A stretch of 8,644 nt of DNA, taken from positions 1 to 8,644 of the forward strand of contig JBEKYH010000197.1 of the NCBI GenBank assembly GCA_049511115.1. Reading direction: 5' to 3'. How positions within the stretch are numbered: the first letter of the stretch is position 1; each line of letters starts with the position of its first letter. The position numbers and the translations under genes were made by a program. Shown in pieces: positions 5,873 through 8,644 of this stretch. The notes below the pieces were generated by a model. The model was not told the DNA's origin. It saw only the letters and a list, made by a program, of their open reading frames with translations, and did not search any database. The stretch is from JBEKYH01 sp049511115 (GTDB taxonomy: Bacteria > Planctomycetota > Phycisphaerae > Tepidisphaerales > Tepidisphaeraceae).

Positions 5873-7198
5873 TTAGAACGTAATCTGCACCCTCACCGTC
5901 GCCACCAGCGCATTGTCGTATCTCCCGCCCGGATGCACGATGTACTGCAAATCCGGCTGCACGAACGCCCACGGCGTCAACTGCCACTGGTAAAACCCCT
6001 CGATCTCCAATTCATAGGGGTGGGGCAGCCCAGCGTCGGGCGCAATGTGTGCGTATTCCGGCGTGAATCCGATGATATCGCCTGGCCGGCTGTCAATCGG
6101 CCCGGTCCAGGTTAGTCCGCCGCCGATGTGGCGGTCGATGGCGTTGATGTCGTCCTGTGTCTGGGCGAATTCCAAAAACGACCGCAGGCCGCGCCCGTTC
6201 TCCGGCTCGCCGCTAGGCTGCCACAGCGTCTGGTCGAGGATGGAGTAAAATCCGTACGTGCCTTCCTGCTGGATGCCGTCAAATCGGGTGAAGGTTCCGG
6301 TATGTCCCCATTCCCCGATCTTCAGGTTTCCCGCGTACGCGAGCAGGGAGGTCGTGTGCCATTTCAAGCCCGTTTCGCCGATCAAAAATGTGCCGAAGTC
6401 ACTTCGCTGAACGTAGGATTGCGGATCCACGATGTTTCCGAACCGATCCGATCGATTCCCGTAAAACGCCCCGAAACTGGCGAAGTACCAATCGGTTGGC
6501 GTTAAGAACAAGTTGATCGACGGCATCGGGTCTGGCGTGGTCGGCATGACGAAAATCGTCGGGCTGACCTGCGACGAACTATTCAAAAACGTCTGCGCGT
6601 TATCGACGATGGCGAAATTGTCATTGTTGTTGACATCCACACTGTTGGCATCCACCTTCCCGATCTTGATGCGCAGTTTGCCGTCGAACAACGTCTGCTG
6701 ATACCAGGCCTCGTAGACTTGGAAGTAGGGCGCGGCGTTTGCCTTGTCGAACACCTGAAGATCGCCCACCAGCGCCGTGCTGGGATCCCTAAAGGCGTGG
6801 TCCTCCAGGTCCACATAGAATTCTCCGCCGTCCCAATGCAGCAGTTTCTGCGTGTCCAGCGTCACGTTCAAATCGAAGGTCGTCGCCCCCACGAGATGCG
6901 CGGTGTCGATGCCACCCTGGAAATTGCTGAACCCTTCCAACAGCAATGTGGCCCCCGGTGTGATACCGGCATCCTGTAAGCGCTGCCGCTCGCCTCCCCA
7001 GTCGCCGGTGAGGTCCCCCGCGAACGGCGATGCTGCCGGCGCGGCCGGCTGTGTGGCGTCATCCAGAAAAACTGGTGCGCCGCCGCTATTATCCGGACCG
7101 GCGGCCCGCGCGGTCGGCGCGCAAATCGGCAACAGGACAGCCATGCCCGCGGCGATCATCAGATTTTTCGCAAGCCCCGATTGAATCCCCACACTCAT
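5873..7198 (-). CDS. OprB-family carbohydrate-selective porin
   Basis: A 441-residue outer-membrane beta-barrel of the OprB family, known in other bacteria to admit sugars. Residues 1-32 form a signal peptide (Lys11, hydrophobic MIAAGMAVLLPICA, cleavage after TARA). The family signature LTGDWGGERQRLQDAGI (63-79) is followed by alternating strands including LLHWDGGEFYVDLED, then YEAWYQQTLFDGKLRIKIGKVD. The chain ends in VRVQITF with the terminal Phe typical of barrel proteins recognised by the Bam machinery. ATG at 7198 is preferred over an in-frame TTG at 7219 because AGAGAGG lies 9 nt before it. The length fits the family (about 400-480). It supports a diderm envelope. The actual solute is not deducible. 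Confidence 0.93.
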   Translation of the reverse strand: MSVGIQSGLAKNLMIAAGMAVLLPICAPTARAAGPDNSGGAPVFLDDATQPAAPAASPFAGDLTGDWGGERQRLQDAGITPGATLLLEGFSNFQGGIDTAHLVGATTFDLNVTLDTQKLLHWDGGEFYVDLEDHAFRDPSTALVGDLQVFDKANAAPYFQVYEAWYQQTLFDGKLRIKIGKVDANSVDVNNNDNFAIVDNAQTFLNSSSQVSPTIFVMPTTPDPMPSINLFLTPTDWYFASFGAFYGNRSDRFGNIVDPQSYVQRSDFGTFLIGETGLKWHTTSLLAYAGNLKIGEWGHTGTFTRFDGIQQEGTYGFYSILDQTLWQPSGEPENGRGLRSFLEFAQTQDDINAIDRHIGGGLTWTGPIDSRPGDIIGFTPEYAHIAPDAGLPHPYELEIEGFYQWQLTPWAFVQPDLQYIVHPGGRYDNALVATVRVQITF

Positions 7199-7241
7199 CA
7201 GCCGCCGCCTCTCTGCCAAATTCCCATTGATATCGAACTTC

Positions 7242-7271
7242 GTTATAACGGTCCCAGCGATACACCGTCAA
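7242..7271 (-). promoter_or_regulatory. Sigma-70-like promoter of the porin gene
   Basis: On the minus strand TTGACG (7271-7266) and TATAAC (7247-7242) are separated by 18 bp, each matching the consensus at five of six positions. Initiation near 7235 would give a leader of about 37 nt carrying the AGAGAGG ribosome site. This is the best promoter visible in the window. Confidence 0.6.
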
Positions 7272-7283
7272 CGCGCCACCCGC

Positions 7284-7300
7284 GCGTGTGAATCTCACGC
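7284..7300. promoter_or_regulatory. 17-bp dyad, candidate operator
   Basis: GCGTGTGAATCTCACGC is symmetrical about position 7292, with seven of eight base pairs matching. It lies 13 bp upstream of the porin -35 box and 58 bp before the PadR start, where an activator or repressor shared by the divergent genes would bind. It resembles a CRP half-site pair, but the TGTGA and TCACG parts are only 3 bp apart, so a CRP site is unlikely. PadR itself is a possible ligand. Confidence 0.35.
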
Positions 7301-7341
7301 CCAGGTCTCACTGGCCGCTCGCCTCCAACGCCCCCCTGATT

Positions 7342-7347
7342 TATAAC
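7342..7347 (+). promoter_or_regulatory. Possible -10 box of the PadR gene
   Basis: TATAAC ends 11 nt before the ATG at 7359, and no Shine-Dalgarno site lies between. Transcription from here would give a leader of only about 4-5 nt. No -35 match is seen at the expected distance. Confidence 0.3.
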
Positions 7348-7358
7348 CACCCCTCGTC

Positions 7359-7673
7359 ATGCCCGACCAGGAACTCTATTCCGGACTGATCCGCCTGCAC
7401 GTCCTTCATCATGCTTCCCACGAGGCGGTCTACGGCCTGGGAATGATTCTCGAATTGCGGCGCCACGGCTACCGCATCGGCCCCGGCACCCTGTACCCGC
7501 TGCTTCACCGCCTTGAGCAAAAGGGCTATCTGCGCTCGCGCAACCAAGCCATCGGCGGGAAAGTGCGTCGCTGCTACTCGATAACCGCACCGGGCCGGCG
7601 CGCGCTGATCCACGCCAAGGCGAAAGTGCGCGAGCTATTCGACGAATTATTCGAGGGTGATGAAGGGGGTTGA
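7359..7673 (+). CDS. PadR-family winged-helix transcriptional regulator
   Basis: A 104-residue DNA-binding protein consisting almost entirely of the PadR winged-helix domain. The diagnostic run is clear: YGLGMILELRRHGYRIGPGTLYPLLHRLEQKGYL (about 25-58), where GTLYPLLHRLEQKG is the recognition-helix region, followed by the wing GGKVRRCYSITAPGRRAL. The C-terminal helix (AKVRELFDELFEG) would form the dimer; it is short, as in the smaller PadR subfamily. PadR proteins usually repress nearby efflux or stress genes and respond to small hydrophobic ligands. Candidate targets here are the divergent porin and the downstream membrane pair, which starts 96 bp after its stop; the MFS gene is 5 kb away. 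The ATG at 7359 has no ribosome site but is the only reasonable start. Confidence 0.92.
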   Translation: MPDQELYSGLIRLHVLHHASHEAVYGLGMILELRRHGYRIGPGTLYPLLHRLEQKGYLRSRNQAIGGKVRRCYSITAPGRRALIHAKAKVRELFDELFEGDEGG

Positions 7674-7689
7674 CGCGCCCTTAGGCGCG
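7674..7689 (+). repeat. GCG hairpin after the PadR stop (element copy 2)
   Basis: CGCGCC and GGCGCG form a perfect 6-bp stem around CTTA, starting at the base after the PadR stop codon. GCTATG follows, as in the element at 2320-2338. No T-run follows, so it is not a standard intrinsic terminator. It may still slow or partly end transcription between the regulator and the membrane-protein genes. Confidence 0.35.
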
Positions 7690-7769
7690 GCTATGGTGTC
7701 GAATTCCGATACAAAGCGCCCAGCGACGCGGAGGCGGATAGATTCCCCGGGGGAACGAGGAGACAACCG

Positions 7770-8309
7770 ATGGACATGTCCTCCCGTGAATTGTGGACCG
7801 CGCTGCACGGCATGGTGCTCGGCGCGGCCTTCCTCCTCGCCTTTTCCGGTGGACTTGTGGGATTGTTGGGTTTGCGGGCCCAGTGGATCACTCCCGAGGG
7901 TGCGCGTCGCGCCGCCGGCCGTTTGATCGCCTGGACCTGGACCATGGCGCTTCTCGCCTGGTTTACCGTTTTAGTGGGCACATACATCGTCTACCCCTGG
8001 TATCGCGCCAAGCCGCCGCCGGGAACCAGTTCCGCCGCGCTGGCCGGCTATCCCAAATACCTTCTGGTATCCAGTCCGCGCACGGCCGACTGGCACGAGT
8101 TCGGCATGGAATGGAAGGAGCACGTCGCCTGGCTCGCTCCCATCCTCGCGACGGCCGTCGCCTTTGTGGTCACGCGCTACCGCGAGCAGGTCGCCGCCGA
8201 CAATCAGGTGCGTCGCGCTCTGATCATGCTTTACAGCCTGGCGTTTTTCGCCGCCTCCGTCGCAGGTTTATTCGGAGCGCTTATCAACAAAGCCGCGCCG
8301 ACGCGATGA
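7770..8309 (+). CDS. Four-helix membrane protein of unknown function
   Basis: A 179-residue integral membrane protein with four predicted helices at about 14-36, 52-75, 117-135 and 147-170, which places both termini on the same side. The ATG at 7770 follows GAGGAG (7757-7762) by 7 nt; an ATG two codons later is less well placed. Notable residues are His13 in helix 1 (LHGMVLGAA) and the cluster DWHEFGMEWKEHVAW (107-121) with His109 and His118 at the mouth of helix 3; these could ligate a heme or metal, but this is only inference. No cytochrome signature is present. Its stop overlaps the next gene's start by ATGA, so the two are translationally coupled and probably form one complex. A GC-rich palindrome (7743-7755) lies just upstream. 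Confidence 0.85.
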   Translation: MDMSSRELWTALHGMVLGAAFLLAFSGGLVGLLGLRAQWITPEGARRAAGRLIAWTWTMALLAWFTVLVGTYIVYPWYRAKPPPGTSSAALAGYPKYLLVSSPRTADWHEFGMEWKEHVAWLAPILATAVAFVVTRYREQVAADNQVRRALIMLYSLAFFAASVAGLFGALINKAAPTR

Positions 8310-8644
8310 CAGCAACCAACGAAAACCCGATGCCAACTCGAAATTCAAATCCGCCCGCCATTCCCACCGGCCCCGCCTGGGCCGCCATCCTCGCCGCGGG
8401 AGTCGGTTGCGCCGTTCTCGGCCTGCTCATCGACCTGGCCGAAGCCTTCAAGTCGGTCTCGACCACCCTGAACTTCTACAACCCCACCGGCGACCTTTCC
8501 GGCAAGACCATTGTCGCCATCGCCATCTGGCTCATCGCCTGGGCCGTCCTTCACGCACGATGGAAAAACCGCACCATTGAATCGCCCGGCAAGGTCATGG
8601 CCGCCACGCTGATCCTCATCCTGCTGGCCCTGCTCGCGGTCTTC
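8306..8644 (+). CDS. Membrane protein of unknown function, 3' end beyond window
   Basis: An open frame starts at the ATG overlapping the previous stop (ATGA) and continues without a stop to the window edge, giving 113 residues of an incomplete protein. A polar, Pro/Asn-rich leader of about 23 residues precedes helix 1 (24-44, AWAAILAAGVGCAVLGLL). A hydrophilic loop holds LNFYNPTGDLSGK (55-67). Helix 2 spans 68-86 (IVAIAIWLIAWAVLHARW), and a third begins at about 97 (VMAATLILILLALLAVF). The regular GC-rich third positions, the coupling overlap and the membrane topology support a real gene. No family can be named. The pairing with the four-helix protein suggests a two-subunit membrane module. 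Confidence 0.82.
   Translation, partial: MTATNENPMPTRNSNPPAIPTGPAWAAILAAGVGCAVLGLLIDLAEAFKSVSTTLNFYNPTGDLSGKTIVAIAIWLIAWAVLHARWKNRTIESPGKVMAATLILILLALLAVF

Noticed and set aside
7199..7219. TTG start at 7219 for the porin
   Set aside because: It adds charged residues before the signal peptide, and the AGAGAGG ribosome site serves the ATG at 7198.
7287..7299. CRP-type site (TGTGA/TCACG) upstream of the porin
   Set aside because: The half-sites are 3 bp apart instead of 6. It is reported only as a generic dyad.
7772..7781. GGACATGTCC palindrome as a PadR operator
   Set aside because: It lies within the coding start of the membrane-protein gene and does not show the ATGT-N8-ACAT spacing of known PadR sites.

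Overview
The window looks like chromosomal DNA from a GC-rich, Gram-negative-type bacterium, most likely a planctomycete (Phycisphaerae-like) or a relative in the PVC group. Four things point there: an ECF sigma factor with a long membrane-anchored C-terminal extension, an orphan PEP-CTERM sorting tail (VPEPAS, hydrophobic stretch, RRRRK), an OprB-type outer-membrane porin, and weak or missing Shine-Dalgarno sites at some genes. The taxonomic call is inference. No rRNA, tRNA, CRISPR array, transposase or phage gene was recognised.

Layout. 80-628 (+) is a small Ser/Gln/Ala-rich protein of unknown function. It converges on a 14-helix DHA2-type MFS drug exporter at 694-2280 (-), and a short heptanucleotide repeat array (661-690) lies between the two stops. 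The 334-bp gap 2281-2614 has no intact gene but is unusually structured. It holds a TATAAT box just before the exporter start, a GCG palindrome, the PEP-CTERM remnant, a perfect 28-bp inverted repeat built of 9-mers around an AT-rich core, and a candidate ECF-type promoter. The ECF sigma factor (2615-4120) follows, then a lipoprotein gene (4168-5199), probably in one operon. A second heptanucleotide array, with an inverted copy, occupies part of 5200-5383. A cyclophilin peptidyl-prolyl isomerase (5384-5872) then abuts, stop codon to stop codon, a convergent OprB-family porin (5873-7198, -). The porin has a good sigma-70-like promoter, and its 160-bp upstream region also serves the divergent PadR-family repressor (7359-7673), with a near-perfect 17-bp dyad between them. 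The window ends with two small membrane proteins of unknown function (7770-8309 and 8306-end, cut by the window edge) joined by an ATGA overlap.

How the genes may work together. The sigma factor carries its own transmembrane segment and extracytoplasmic domain and may act with the downstream lipoprotein in an envelope-sensing circuit. The PadR regulator is placed to control the porin and/or the membrane pair. The exporter and cyclophilin look like stand-alone housekeeping or accessory genes. The least explained parts are the membrane-protein pair, the sigma-factor/lipoprotein unit and the patchwork gap 2281-2614.
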